Shown: one piece after another, positions 33,011 to 44,425 of the stretch
How positions within the stretch are numbered: the first letter of the stretch is position 1
Layout of the letters: the number at the start of each line of letters is the position of its first letter
NCBI GenBank assembly: GCA_012845835.1
Contig: JABAKD010000001.1
Location: forward strand, 8,638,832 to 8,702,831
Reading direction: 5' to 3'
Length of the DNA stretch: 64,000 bases
Origin: Undaria pinnatifida
Lineage: Eukaryota > Sar > Phaeophyceae > Laminariales > Alariaceae
Program-made: the position numbers and the translations under genes
Notes under the pieces: generated by a model
Seen by the model: only the letters and a program-made list of their open reading frames with translations
Told to the model about the DNA's origin: nothing
Database searches by the model: none

Positions 33011-34009
33011 GAGCACACTCAGTTACCTTCACACGTAAACCATAGTAAGTAGCACATTTAGCTTTCATACGTACAAGTACCTCGCTTACCGTTTGCTTGT
33101 CAAAAGTGTTTCCGTATTATACCACGATTATTCCCGATGGATAGTATAACCTACATGTTGCAACCCCTCGCGAAAACGCCTTATTATCCAATCATCGCGC
33201 TACAGGGTGGCCGCGCTGAAAGAAACCCACACGAAACACACTACCATCATGACGAGCAACACGACCCCAGGCTAACCGTACGGTCGAGCGCGAAAACGAA
33301 CATCATGCTCAAAACGTATATAGTACGTACACCATAAGTTTGACTAATCAGATCTACAGCGTTATGATATGGCCGTGAGCGTCACATCATGTTCAATTGT
33401 GGAAACGACGACCTGTGAGCATGGCGCACAGACAATCACATTCAACGCCAAACGCCCAAGGCGTGACATATACTACACTAGGTACCCCTTGTAAGGGGTT
33501 CCGCGATAAAGAAAATCGGTAAACGCGAGACTCTAATTCCTGCGCATCGTTTCCCCCAGGTCTTTTCAAGCAGATGCGACATCCAGATCCCTTACAAAGA
33601 ACCAAAACAGATGTTTCCGCTTGCAAAACGCCACACAAACAGCTAGAAAACGACCTATTATGTGCTCCCAAAGTGCCAGATGTGCCACATCTGACGAAGG
33701 CCATGGATATGTGAGGGACTTCTCTGCTCGGACGTACTCTGGTCCCTTAAAAAAGGGGCCGCCTATTTTACTGTAGTTCACACAACACTACAAATACACA
33801 ACTACCAATAAGAGCAACACGACCCTAACTCTCTTACCGCTGGGAAAAATATCCAACAATAGTTCCAGCTATCCCCCCCCCCTAAACGTGGGTGCAGTTC
33901 TAACGGAGAAAAAACCGTACAGAAGAACGCCAAAACGAGCCGTCCCAAAAAACAAGAGTGGCCAGCGATAGTGTACACATTTTTAGTAAACTATTTAAAC
34001 TACGCCAGC

Positions 34010-34085
34010 TTCTGTGAGTTCGCCCAATTGAGTAGTCGATGCTCAGCTTTTGCAAGCTGCGTGAGTGATACGTCGGCAGCGCGTG
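34010..34085 (+). repeat. Element E core, diverged copy
   Basis: CCAGCTTCTGTGAGTTCGCC ... GCTCAGCTTTTGCAAGCTGC ... GTGATAC has the order of the element E core, with weak conservation. Confidence 0.4.
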
Positions 34086-35639
34086 CTTTGTACCAGGTAT
34101 TATTTACAGCGGGCGCTCGAACATAAACAAACAAGCTGAAAAAAACAAAAAACAAAAAACAAAAAACAAAAACAAAATCGAAAATGGCAAAATTGTTTCG
34201 CTCCGACCGGAAACAAAAAAACTCTGGTTCGGCGGACCGTACAGCATACGCAAAAGAATGAAAATGGCTGCGCCACGAGGCAATCGACACCACCGCGAGA
34301 GCAGGCTGGCAATCCCATGCGAATGTTCTGCATGCTACGACACAGACAGCAGCATCCGTTTAACCCGCCGCAAGATCCATATCCATCTATCATACAGTGG
34401 GATATCCGGTTTAAGAGCGTCCACCACAAGAGAAAACGGACCAAATAGCGGTCAAATTGGTTTGCCACGCTGTGTGACGCTTATACTAAAACCTATGTGA
34501 TACACTCTTGACATACGAGCGGTCCAGGGCTACGATCGGTAACACTCTGCTGTTCTTTGGTGCTCTTAAATCGCGTACCTCGCCGTACCTATGAAACCCT
34601 GGAAAGTATCCAGGATATTCCCTGCCGACCACAGAGCGCTCCTATGGCTGCAGCTCGCGTTGTGCGGGAAACGATCGCGACACACACAGACAGGTGCTAA
34701 CGTAGGGGTGCGCCTGACCTTTTGTGGGGCTCCTCTCGTGAGAAGCCCAACACCTCATCGAGCAACTTTACTTTCAGAAGAGCGACCCGATCAGCAATAC
34801 CATGGCCGAGGTACACGACTGCAAAGACTGTATCATACTAGTTCCAAGTAGCTTGTAAACCGTGGGTACGGTTAACCCCTTAAGAGCTAAGAGACCCCTC
34901 CCTATACTAATTCCAAGTAAGTTTGTCCCCAAAAGCGGGTTTCCAGCTGTAAAGGCGTTAAGCTCGGTTTCACCAGGCTTTCCGCACACTCATCAACCCT
35001 TGTAGGACTGCAAAGGGGAAAACATGCCGAAACAAGTGACCATTACGGCATCATCGCCCACACGAAACAACCCCGGCTGATGGAACTAGGAACACGCGCT
35101 GCCCCATAGAAAAAAAAATGAAGCCTGGCCCAAAATATTATACTTTTGAGCAGTGGTGCGTACTCTATGTATGCAAACATATTTCTCCTCCTCTCTTAAC
35201 CTTTTCAAGACTGAAAAAAAAATCAGGCCCAAAACAATGGGTGCATTTCTAAAGAGGATAACGCCTCCGCCCCCGCCAAAAAGAGTACCCCCCCTCCCCA
35301 GCCGCACCCCTTTGCCCGCCCCGGCCTATACCGCGGCTGGCATTTTACACAGCATCGTCGCCAGCAGCGATGGATGCACTGTTAGAACCAGTGCGACCAC
35401 GCCTGTGTGCGCGCGAGTGCAAGGCACCGTTTGCTCTGGGGTTTGGTCTGACATTTCTCCCGCCGCTGATTTCGCGGGGCTGAAATAAGTCGACCTTGCA
35501 CAAGGGACACCACGCGTGGTTCGGTCCGTCCAGCCACTCGTCGATGCACTAAATAGCATCAGGAGTAAGTGGAAGTGTCAGCAGAAGGTGCAAGAAGCAG
35601 CGGTAAGAGTTGTAGCAGCAGTAGTAGCAGCAATAGCGG

Positions 35640-35659
35640 CAGCGGTAGGGGGAGGCAAC

Positions 35660-35700
<41 letters not shown>

Positions 35701-35825
35701 CAGCAGGAGCAGGAGCAGCGGCAGCAGCAGCAATAGTAGCAGCGGCGGTGGCAGCATTAGCGGTAGCAATAGCAGTAGCAGCAAGCGTATGCAACAGCAG
35801 CGGCAACAACAGCAGTAGCAGCGGT
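35640..35825. repeat. (AGC)n / (CAGCAG) microsatellite
   Basis: Trinucleotide array giving poly-Ser/poly-Leu/poly-Ala frames on both strands; no gene called. Confidence 0.95.
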
Positions 35826-35989
35826 AGCGGGCCGATAGGCAAGACAAAAGCAAACGAAACGAAGACGGAGAGGCGGTCCGGCGTGAGGGGGTCCCAAAGT
35901 AAATACATTAAACTAGACGTGTGAACGAAACAACTCGAGGTTAAAACAAAAGACCAGGAGGTTCCAGAGCTTTTCATGAGTCAGGTCGT

Positions 35990-36125
35990 TTCTTGCCGGC
36001 CGGGTCGGATCACCCTGGCCCGACCCGACCTGACCCGACCCGTGATATTGAAAACCTTCTGGCCCGACCCGATCCGACTCGATCCGTGAGAGTTACAAAG
36101 ACCTTGACCCGGCCCGCGGATCGGT
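35990..36125 (+). repeat. GACCCG repeat, copy 1
   Basis: GACCCGACCTGACCCGACCC-GTGATATTGAAAACCTTCT then GACCCGATCCGA; a related stretch lies at 39530-39695. Confidence 0.65.
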
Positions 36126-36394
36126 TCATGACAGGTGAAAAGTCCAGGAAAAATTCGGCACAATAGCGGTAGGGCGACTACTTCACCGGGTGGCCCAGCC
36201 CACCTGGCATCGGCATCAACCTACAGTAGCAACATGGAAGGTTCCAGCCCCAACCATATGCTATTGGGGGTTTCGTCTCAAGATATCACGTCTCAAAACG
36301 ACGTTCGACATAATAAAAGAATCAATCGATATCAATAAACCCTCTTACTTCCCTTTCACGTCCCAGCTATAAAATCAACCACATCTCGAACAGA

Positions 36395-36690
36395 TCACGA
36401 TCCAGACCATCTAGATCATACAGATCATACAGATCATATCATATAGATCATATATCCTGTATCCGTCGTTACGCGATGTGCAGGATCGGCACATTCAGTG
36501 TCTGCCGCTAGGAAATGTTACGCTGGATCTGCATCTGTCGAGTACAGATCCCACCCAAGACACACGTGCTATGCATAATCACACAGATTTTACGGCTTCC
36601 GTCCGCTAACATGAGCTAGACCATACAGATATTTCCTGAAATATCTAGATAATCAAGTAGGAATCGGTGATCTGTCCGAGATATGGAATG
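36395..36690 (+). repeat. AGATCATAC segment, copy 1 of a duplicated block
   Basis: AGATCATACAGATCATAT units followed by CTGGATCTGCATCTGTCGAG and AATATCTAGATAATCAAGTA. The same order recurs at 37125-37325 (TAGATCATATAG..., CCGGATCTGTATCTATCGAG, ATCTAGATCATCAAGTGG). Each copy is followed by a version of the RING exon. Confidence 0.65.
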
Positions 36691-36864
36691 CATCTAGGAA
36701 ACGCGCGACCGATCTACCACACAGACAAGCTTGCAAAGTTGAGTTTCCACCTTCCGGAAGAATTCACTGCTCACGCTGTGTTTTTTTTTTGTTACAAAAA
36801 ATAACGCCACCCTATCATAGCACGGCTCCCCTACCGTGGCCTGTGTGATACCGGTATACCTTAC

Positions 36865-37075
36865 CTGTGCATGATAGACGTGTCGACACGGCAATCGACA
36901 CAAGTCGTCACCGTAGGCGTACTCCCCAAAGCAAACGATGCACGATCCGGTCGTCGACCACTTCCAGGACTGCCCCCTCTCCCTCTCCCTCTCTGATGCC
37001 ATGCGATAGAAAGCATTCGCAACGGCAGGGGAAACGAGGTCGTGTTTCATCAGGCGGTGCACACAAAAGCAAGTA
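36865..37075 (-). CDS. RING-H2-type zinc finger exon (first half)
   Basis: The minus-strand frame ends at a good donor (CACAG then GTAAGG). It reads ...RMASERERERG, SWKWSTTGSCIVCFGEYAYG, then DDLCRLPCRHVYHAQ. C-x2-C, L-P-C and H-x2-H are in the order and spacing of a RING-H2 finger (C-x2-C ... C-x-H-x2-H). The remaining Cys pairs should be in the next exon, which I did not find. Such proteins are usually E3 ubiquitin ligases. The 5' limit is uncertain; no clean acceptor is seen. Confidence 0.68.
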
Positions 37076-37399
37076 TCTTTGTTTTTACTTTGTTCGACAC
37101 TACTTTACACCTCGGATAGATCATGATTAAGATCATATAGATAATATAGATCACATAAATCATATAGATCCTATAGATCCTATAGCTGCCGTTGTGAGAT
37201 ATCACCCCGGATCTGTATCTATCGAGTACATATCCAACTTAAACATGTGCAAGATCGTACAGATCGCACGGCTCCGGTAGACCATATAGATCTCCCCCGT
37301 AAGATCTAGATCATCAAGTGGGGAATATCTTTTTTTTTATACGGTCCGAGGTGTGGCATGTTTGGAGGTTTCAAAACGCGGTGAAGTCTACTGGGGGGG

Positions 37400-37560
37400 A
37401 CAAGGGAGAAGAGGCTTTGTAGCGCTGCCTGTCTTTGGCGATGCTTGAGTACTCACAGGACTGCCCCGTCTCCCTCTGCTTCACTCGTTCTGATACCATG
37501 CGATGAAAACCGAAGCAACAGGGGACACGAGGTCGGTTAATCAGTCGTGGCACACAACAC
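37400..37560 (-). pseudogene. Degenerate copy of the RING exon 5' part
   Basis: Reads CCFGFHRMVSERVKQRETGQ then SCEYSSI; aligns with AFYRMASERERERGQSW of the exon at 36865 but loses similarity before the cysteine ligands. It lies downstream of the second AGATCATAC block, so the block and exon duplicated together. Confidence 0.6.
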
Positions 37561-37664
37561 ACACCAGATAAAAGCGGCCGACATATTACCTGGTACGATC
37601 TTGATGTTTTTGTTTTACAAATAACACAAGAGGCTGCGTGGACCACACCGACAAAAACAAAACC

Positions 37665-38045
37665 AGGTACATTTCAGCCGTGAGATGGGGAGTTTTGTTG
37701 AAACTCATCTTTCCACGCAGTGTGTGAAAAAAAACGGAGCCCAAAAGACAGCCTTGACCAATAAGACCAACGACCGGCACGAATTTTTGTGCAGACCCGC
37801 CGTGCGCATATAGGGCGGACCGAACATGTAAGGTCGCTCGTTGCGCATATGAATGCAAAGCAGGGCAATCCTTTTCAAGAATTGATCGGCACTGTTTGTT
37901 TCGCACCACCGCCTCCGGCAGTTCGATCGTGCGCGTTACGGGGTGTGTGCGTTCCCATGAAAGATATAGGTCAGTGACTCCCCTAGTGCTAGCTAGGACC
38001 AGCTTGCAACAGGGTGACTTTTTACAAAACTAAGTTTATTGGTCG
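37665..38045 (+). mobile_element. Element E fragments, diverged
   Basis: TTCAGCCGTGAGATGGGGAG ... TGAAACTCATCTTTCC near 37670-37725, and AGATATAGGTCAGTGACTCC ... AACAGGGTGAC near 37965-38020, match two parts of element E with unrelated sequence between. Confidence 0.5.
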
Positions 38046-38371
38046 CAGGTACACTTTCTACCGTTGCAAAGCCATATCTTCTCGTGCAGATCTGTATGAA
38101 AGGTAGCTGTTCCAGAGGTGTCGGATATCGTGTTTTATTGTACTAAAAAGTGATCGTGGAGTCTCCGTAGGTTCTGGTGACAGAGAGGCGGGAAAACCCG
38201 TTTCCCGCCGACAAGCAAGCACTACTGTCGACTTTCGTTCTTCCTGTAGAAGCACCTCTCGTTTGCCTCAAGGCACCTCTATCCTTTTGCCCTCGCTTGG
38301 TTCGCCGTCGAACCTTGCCCCAACCTGGCGCGTACTGCACGCTACGAAAGACAACAAGAGAAGTTGTTGTA

Positions 38372-38476
38372 TTACGGAGGACGATAGTAAATAGGACCAA
38401 ATATTGTTAGTAAAAATAGATTAATATATAGGTTTTTGTGTTCGCCGTAGGTCCTATTTACTAGGGTCCCCCGTAA
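38372..38476 (+). mobile_element. MITE-1, complete
   Basis: About 105 bp with terminal inverted repeats of 27 bp (24 matching: TTACGGAGGACGATAGTAAA ... against TTACGGGGGACCCTAGTAAA ...) flanked by TA on both sides. This fits a Tc1/mariner-type (Stowaway-like) TA target duplication. A truncated relative is at 18243-18329. Confidence 0.75.
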
Positions 38477-38974
38477 TAGTCGCGAGTCGAACCGTGGGAT
38501 ACACCAACCCTAATTGGCGTCGACGGCAGAGGCTCACACCTTGCGACTCTACTTAGCAGTTCAACAATAATCAAAAAACATTCTGCGCACAGCAACTGTA
38601 TAACCCGATTTGAGGAAGACAAATTCAGGCGGTCTTATTAGCGGATGTTGTTCTATGGTCTCTGGTACATGTTCTGAGGCTTGGAAACGCGGCAAAAACT
38701 GCGAACTTCGCCGATAATGATGTAACCATGCGGCGTAGCTTAATTCGCGCATACATTGGCGTCAACACGGCCTTCTGCTGCGACCAGCCAAAGACACCCA
38801 CCCAGGGTTACAACTCCCGCGTTGATTCTCTGGCCATCAACGCGGCGCCCCGTCTCAGAGAGTAGCTACCTGGGTAAATAAGCACTAACAAAACTGATGT
38901 TGTCGGCGGTACACCTCGCTACCAACGATGGGTGAGCGGGACGGTTTTGTCTTACTCTAACCTACTTCACTCCG

Positions 38975-39055
38975 GAAAATGCCACGGCAGCGAGATGCAA
39001 TCGACGCAAAATATACCGTTGGTGAGGGTCTCTTTCTCTTTCATCTCGACCAGCC
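38975..39055 (-). pseudogene. Copy of the CVIC exon 3' end, donor lost
   Basis: Reads VEMKEKETLTNGIFCVDCIS, closely matching the 3' end of the exon at 39259-39457. The position of the GT donor is GC (CCGTG then GCATTT). Confidence 0.62.
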
Positions 39056-39258
39056 CTCCGTTGGTATTGCAAGGTCAATTCTCCTTGCTGCATTTGCGAT
39101 CTATATATATATACCTGTCTCGTAGTTTGTGGCCATAGAGCTTGTATCTTTCAAGGGTGAAATATCGGCACGGGCACTGAATGCGCTGGACTTTGACACG
39201 TAGACCGAACATCTTTAAGGCAAAGAACACGCGCAAAAACGCTAGAACGGGATTTTAC

Positions 39259-39457
39259 CACGACAGCGGGGTGCAAATGACGCAAAACATACCTTTGGTG
39301 GGGGTCTCTTTTTCCTCGATCTCGGGCATGCCCTTCTTTGGACATGCCGCATTCCCATTAGAAACCCCTCGGCAGGCGTCGGCACAATCGCCCGCTGCAC
39401 CCGAGGCTATCCCACCAACGCCCGCCGACCCCGAGAGACAGGGTTCTCCTCGTTCTT
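39259..39457 (-). CDS. Exon with CxxC (CVIC) motif
   Basis: About 66 codons between a strong acceptor (T-run of 15 then GCAG) and donor GTAAAA. The peptide is Gly/Ala-rich with several cysteines, then PEIEEKETPTKGMFCVICTP. The FCVIC start resembles the first ligand pair of a RING or related zinc finger, but the rest would be in a following exon not identified, so the domain is a suggestion. The tandem copy at 38975 follows on the same strand. Confidence 0.6.
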
Positions 39458-39529
39458 CTGCAAAAAAAAAAAAAAAATGAACACACAAGATGACGACGTC
39501 AACGGGGTGGAAAGAACCAGGGCTTTTAC

Positions 39530-39695
39530 GCGGGTCGGGTTGAATCAGGGCGAACCGAGCCCACCTGTGCGGTTTGAAAATTTCTTAAGCCGATCGGATC
39601 CAACCCGTGATATTTCTAACACCTCTTGATCCGACAGAACTCGACCCGCGACATTTTGAAAACCTCTTTGACCCGACCCGCCGGCCCGGTAATGA
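39530..39695 (-). repeat. GACCCG repeat, copy 2
   Basis: GGATCCAACCCGTGATATTT, CTCGACCCGCGACATTTTGA and GACCCGACCCGCC parallel the 35990 stretch. Confidence 0.55.
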
Positions 39696-39989
39696 ACCAT
39701 GAGAAATCTCGAAAAAAAAGGCGAAGGGCACACGGACACAATCAAACAAGCAACCAAAAAAAAGTGCCAGAACAAAGGAAACGGGAAACTGTATAAAAAA
39801 CTTTCAGAACAAAACAAAAAAAAAGGAAAATAAATGATGAAACGGCGGGCGTAAAGACACGACGGTTTGCAACCCGAGGGCAGCAATGAGGCCGGGGCTT
39901 TTCCATCGCGACCCCCAATCCCAAACGCCTTCTCCCTCCCCTCCCCCTCCACAAAAACGACACACACTCACCGATGTCACGCTCTGTCG

Positions 39990-40700
39990 ATGGAGGCCGA
40001 TCGACACCATCTTCCTCCTCCCCCCCTTCCCCCCGCCCTTCCTCACACGCTTCCCTCTTCTCCCCCTCCACCGCTGCGTGTGCCGCTGTTATCCTTGCTA
40101 CAGCCGCAGCCCCACTTTCTAATTCTTCGACTCCCTCTACCCTCCCCCCCAACGCCTCCGGAAAATCTCGGCGACAGTCGGGGCGCGGGGGTCCCACCCA
40201 TAATCTCGCCGCGTTCGGTTGCTCTTTCGATTCCGCTTTTGGTTCCGCGCTCATGGAGGGCGATACTGGCATTTCGCCCGAACCGGTAGAAGCTTCGCCG
40301 CATTCATTCTGCCGTTTCGGGAGGGGGCGACACTCGGGTCGAGGGGTTCCCACCCACAACCTCGCCGCGTCTGCTTCTACTTCCACTTTCGCTTCCGCTA
40401 TTGCGACAGCGCTCGAGGAGGGCGCGGCCGGCGGTTCGGCCGGACCGGCACACGTTACGCGGCATTCTTTGTGCAGTTTCGAAAGAGCGGTACACTCGAG
40501 CCGCGGAGCTCCCGGTTTTACTTCCACTTTCGCTTCCGCTTTTGGTCCGGCGCTCGTAGAGGACGGCGATGACGTTTCGCCTGAACCGGCACAAATTGCA
40601 CCGCGTTTGGTCTGCCGTTTTGGGAGTGGGCGGGCGCGAGTAACGGCCGGGCCCGAAGGCACACGACGTGACGGCAACGAGTGACATGTCACGGGGGGAA
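39990..40700 (-). CDS. Possible protein with three tandem repeats of about 45-48 residues
   Basis: The open minus-strand frame contains three repeats built on [K/R]-x-C ... GSGE-x-x-x-SPS-x-SA-x-PKAEAKVE ... ARLWVG-x-PRPEC-R-x-LPKRQ, near 40190-40640. The opposite strand is also open for 236 codons, so either strand or neither may be coding. No ATG or splice site decides a start, and the frame runs on to 39742 in low-complexity sequence. No known family. Confidence 0.3.
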
Positions 40701-41114
40701 AACAATGCAGAAGGAGGCGGAATTGGGGTGGGGTGGGGGGGAAGGGGGCTCGCAGAGCACTGCAGCAACAACAACAACAACAACAACCGCCGGGACTGCC
40801 GTCCCACGTTTGGCATCTGGACTGGGATCTCGATTTCAGCAGCAGTACTTGGTTCTTTAACACCCGGTTTTCAGGAGCAGCACTTGGTTCTGTAGAGCAG
40901 TTTAGTCAACCACCCGCACAATCATTGGTTTTGCTTCATCGTTATCCGTGGACGACGAGGATAACCCTCGCAACCTAGCCTGTGAAACTGACATCAGCTT
41001 GTGCCCGTTGGTGGATGTGTGATCTTGCTCCGGGGTCGAAATCAACCGTTCAAACACCAGGTACAAAAAGTCATCGACCTGCATATTCTCGAAGAGGAGT
41101 ACATGTGCAAAAAC

Positions 41115-41210
41115 GCGCGGCAGAAGACTCGCCAGCTTGCAGAGAGGAGTACCGACCACCCAACTGGTCGAAGTTGCAGCTGCCGTACTTGAAATATTTT
41201 ATTTTTAACG
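41115..41210 (-). repeat. Element E core, diverged copy
   Basis: CCAGCTTGCAGAGAGGAGTA, then CCCAACTGGTCGAAGTTGCA and GCTGCCGTACTTGAAATATT, correspond to the inverted element E core and resemble 47370-47630. Confidence 0.45.
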
Positions 41211-41379
41211 AAAGAAAAAAGCTTCAGCCATCTCGAAAGGAAGCACTGTTTTTGACGCCGTGTAATTCAATAATGTAGAATAGTGCGAGCGGTTTTGGTA
41301 GCAAACGCGCGCATATCGTTGTTTCGTTCCTTCACCAGTCACGCACGGCGAGAATCGCCCCCGCAATCTTTGTGGAGAT

Positions 41380-42570
41380 CATCCTCATCGTTCGTGGCCG
41401 GTGACAGGGCGAAACCATGATCGTGCAGGTGACATGTTGAAACAAACCCGCCCTGAATAAAAGACAGCGTAGCTACCGTGGCGAGGAATTAGCGAATCAG
41501 GAACTCCACAACTGCATAGGAGCGCTTGATTAAACAGTTGTTTTCGACAGTGGAGCAACATCACACGGTTTACTAAGGAACAGGTTGACGACACCCTTTG
41601 CAAAAAACCACCGGAAAAAACGCAGGGTCGATATACAAGAAAAAAAATACCGCCGCTGATTCCGAAAAGACCTCCCGTCAATTGCGTAGCCCATCGAATG
41701 CGATGTGTCCCACCGCACGGGCGATCTCGTAAACCACGGCTTGGCGACCTACTTTGTACGTGTTTTCGGGAGTGGAAAAGGAGCGCGTTGTTGTTTTCGG
41801 GGCGCCACTTTCCCAAAGGTCACCCCCCCAAAAAAACGAGATTCGCTTCTTTCCGCCAATCTCTTCAAAGAATCATCCATCGATTCATCGAAGAAAAGAT
41901 CGGAGTATCATAGAAATCTAGCCTGTTAAAATAATCGATCGACGTTGATATTATCAGAGACGAGTGATCTAGCGAGCGCGGCGTATTCCACAAGCGTGGT
42001 GAGATCCCGTAAACCATGGTTCGGTGGTTCATGTAGTACGCCGACGTAAAAAAGGAGCGTAGCCGTCGCGGCGAAGGCCGAAACAATCAGCATGCCGCAT
42101 CATCCCCTACCCGGGCCTTGTAGCGCGGGCGGCTTCGTTTATTTGCAAAAACATCGCCCAAAAAGTCGAGATCGGCCTCTCGACCAGCACGTAGGCCACC
42201 AAACCGCGTGGAATACGCTATCACCACGCTGAAGAACACGTCGCACTCAGTGGGCCACGTACTTGTTCAGAGGTCGTCTCCGAATCAGCGGCGATACTGT
42301 CATCTTACATATCGGATAGGCTATTTTCCGCCGATCTTTTCAAAGGATCGTTCCATGATTGCTTGAAAAGATCGGTGGAACATCGCCAATTCCATACATG
42401 GGGTGAAACAATCGTCGCTGATTCAGAGATGACCTCTCAGCAAGCCCAACGGGTGCGACGCGTCCAATAGCGTGATCTCGCAAACCACGGTGCGGTGGCC
42501 TGTGTGCTCGCCGACGTGGGAAAAGAGTCTGCTGTCGCGGCGAAGGCTCCAAACAACCGGTCAGCGTTCA
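41380..42570 (-). repeat. Tandem array of a putative transmembrane exon, about 4-5 copies
   Basis: Minus-strand translations of successive units begin with an F-(A/L)-A-T-x-A-T-L-like hydrophobic segment followed by a loop with NHGL or DHGF. The best copy (about 42095-41940) reads LIVSAFAATATLLFYVGVLH, then PPNHGLRDLTTLVEYAALAR. Another (about 41495-41340) reads FLATVATLSFIQGG then DHGFALSPATNDEDD. Units near 41690-41800 and 42430-42560 are frameshifted relatives. GATCTTTTCAAAGGATCG-like phrases separate units. Splice sites are not settled. Confidence 0.5.
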
Positions 42571-42904
42571 TTTCGGAGACGAGACTTATGCATGCTCCCG
42601 CCGATCTTTATAAATAATCGACCGCCGTTGGCTTCGGAGAAAGACATCTAAGCTTTCCGCCAATCTTTCCAAAGAACTGATCGCCGTTGATTATGGGGAC
42701 GGTCTCTAACGCTGAATAGCATAAAAAGTGTTTTTGATGTGCTTCGACGGGAACACAAAAAAAAAAAAAAGTTTGGGAAACTCCAGGCTGAGCCAAAAAA
42801 ATAACACAAAAAAACTCCATGAGTGCTGTATGTGAAGACGAAACGTCCAAAAGGCGAAGCCTCGGAAACACAAAAGCGTCGTGAAAAGCAAACTAATCAA
42901 GGGT

Positions 42905-43110
42905 GTGTTCGGGACGGTACGTACCGAGGCGTACCGGCGGTATATGCCGCCGGTATTTACCGGTACCGGACATTTCGTTAAGATCGGTACGGCATCAATA
43001 CCGGTACCGAAAATTTCGGTACGTTCGGTACATCAATGCCGGTACCGGAAGCTTCGGTAAGTTCGGTACGACATCCATGCCGGTACCGAGACTACCGGTA
43101 CCGTACCGAA
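42905..43110. repeat. CCGGTACC-rich tandem block
   Basis: Repeats of ACCGGTACCG and TTCGGTACGTTCGGTAC-type units with palindromic CGGTACCG cores. Confidence 0.8.
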
Positions 43111-43369
43111 GACCCCCTTGCAAAATATCTACAAGTAAAAATATGAACGACAAAACATTAAAGGCTAAAACGTCCGAAATATGAAATACTGGCCAGTATT
43201 ACACCCATTTCGCGAAGATGACTTTCGCAAGGTCTAGAAAAAAACAGTCTCCGGAAAATCTGCCGAGCAGCCTCCGAACAGCGATTGCAATCATGACCTA
43301 TTCATGCAAATATAGTTATACCAAGCTGCCGACAGAAACAAAAAAAGCTGTTTCCTCACCGTGCCGCCC

Positions 43370-43860
43370 TCCACGCCCACGTAGCCCGCTCCCGCCACAG
43401 CACCGTCGCCTCCAGGAAAAGCGGAGGTTGGCAGACCCCCCCCGCCGTCACCATCATTGCCACATCTGCTGACGCCATCACCACCACCACGACCGCCACC
43501 GCCGCCATCGCAACCATCATCGCCACCACTCCCGCCGCTACCACCACCACCAGCCGCAGCCTCCAGGGCATCGCGCCCACCTCCACCACCACCGCCCGCA
43601 ACGCTCCAGCCGCGCTCGCCACTGTCCCCATCGCAACGCCCCCCCCCAACCCCACCACCTACAACGCTTCCGCTGGTTTTCTCCTGCGCAACATCACCCC
43701 CCCCATCCACTTCACCACCACTGCCACCGCCAACATCCCTACCACTACCACCCCCTCCCCCTTCCCCATCACCACCACCACCCACACCGCCCGCACCACC
43801 CCCACCACCACCACCACCTCCACTAACGCTGAGGCTATCGATAACGCCAACGCTAACGCT
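43370..43860. repeat. (CCA/CCG) trinucleotide-rich block
   Basis: Pro-rich on plus, Gly/Val-rich on minus, open in several frames; no domain. I do not call the long frames here as genes. Confidence 0.85.
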
Positions 43861-44231
43861 ACCGCTACCACCGCGGGTGTTGGTATCGGTGTCATTTTCA
43901 TGGCCATCCGGACGAAACGTGAAATACTCAAACAATGCGCGTCTCTCTTCCTTAGCGATGACCCTTCTCCGTGCTGGAGAGGCTCCCGTTCCGTCCAATA
44001 TTTCGTTCATTATCGCTTTCATTTTGGTAATGGTGGCGGTGGTTTGTATCGGAAGGGGAGGGGGACGGAGGGCACGGAGGGGCGGTTGGTTAGTGCTGTC
44101 CAATCAACTAATCAATCAACAACAAACAAAAAAAGCAACCAATCACCGAACCAACCATCCAACCATTGAACCAACCCATCCACCAAACGGAAACCCAACC
44201 AAAACCAAAATCAAAACCCACGCCACCGCAC

Positions 44232-44292
44232 GTACTCAGCTCTGTCCAACATCCTCTGCTGCTTCATCAGAACGAATCAGTAAGCTTCAACA
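44232..44292 (-). pseudogene. Transmembrane exon T, copy 3 (stop codon)
   Basis: Reads AY-stop-FVLMKQQRMLDRAEY with donor GTGCGG; TGC of the intact exon is TGA here. Confidence 0.65.
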
Positions 44293-44354
44293 ACCAACCA
44301 ACCATCAACCAACTACCCCAACCCATTCCAATCCAACCCAACCCAACCAATGCC

Positions 44355-44425
44355 ACAGGCCCGTTGCAGCATTCTCTCTGCTTGATCAGCACGAAGCAGT
44401 AAGCTCCCGCCGTACAAAACACCAA
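44355..44425 (-). pseudogene. Transmembrane exon T, copy 2 (frameshift)
   Basis: VLVFCTAGAYCFVLIKQ matches the intact exon; a small deletion after AAGCAG shifts the frame before the donor position. Confidence 0.65.

Noticed and set aside
39742-40863. Full 373-codon minus frame as a gene
   Set aside because: Start is not ATG, and the beginning (poly-Cys) and end (Phe-rich) are low complexity; only the repeat-bearing middle is kept, at low confidence.
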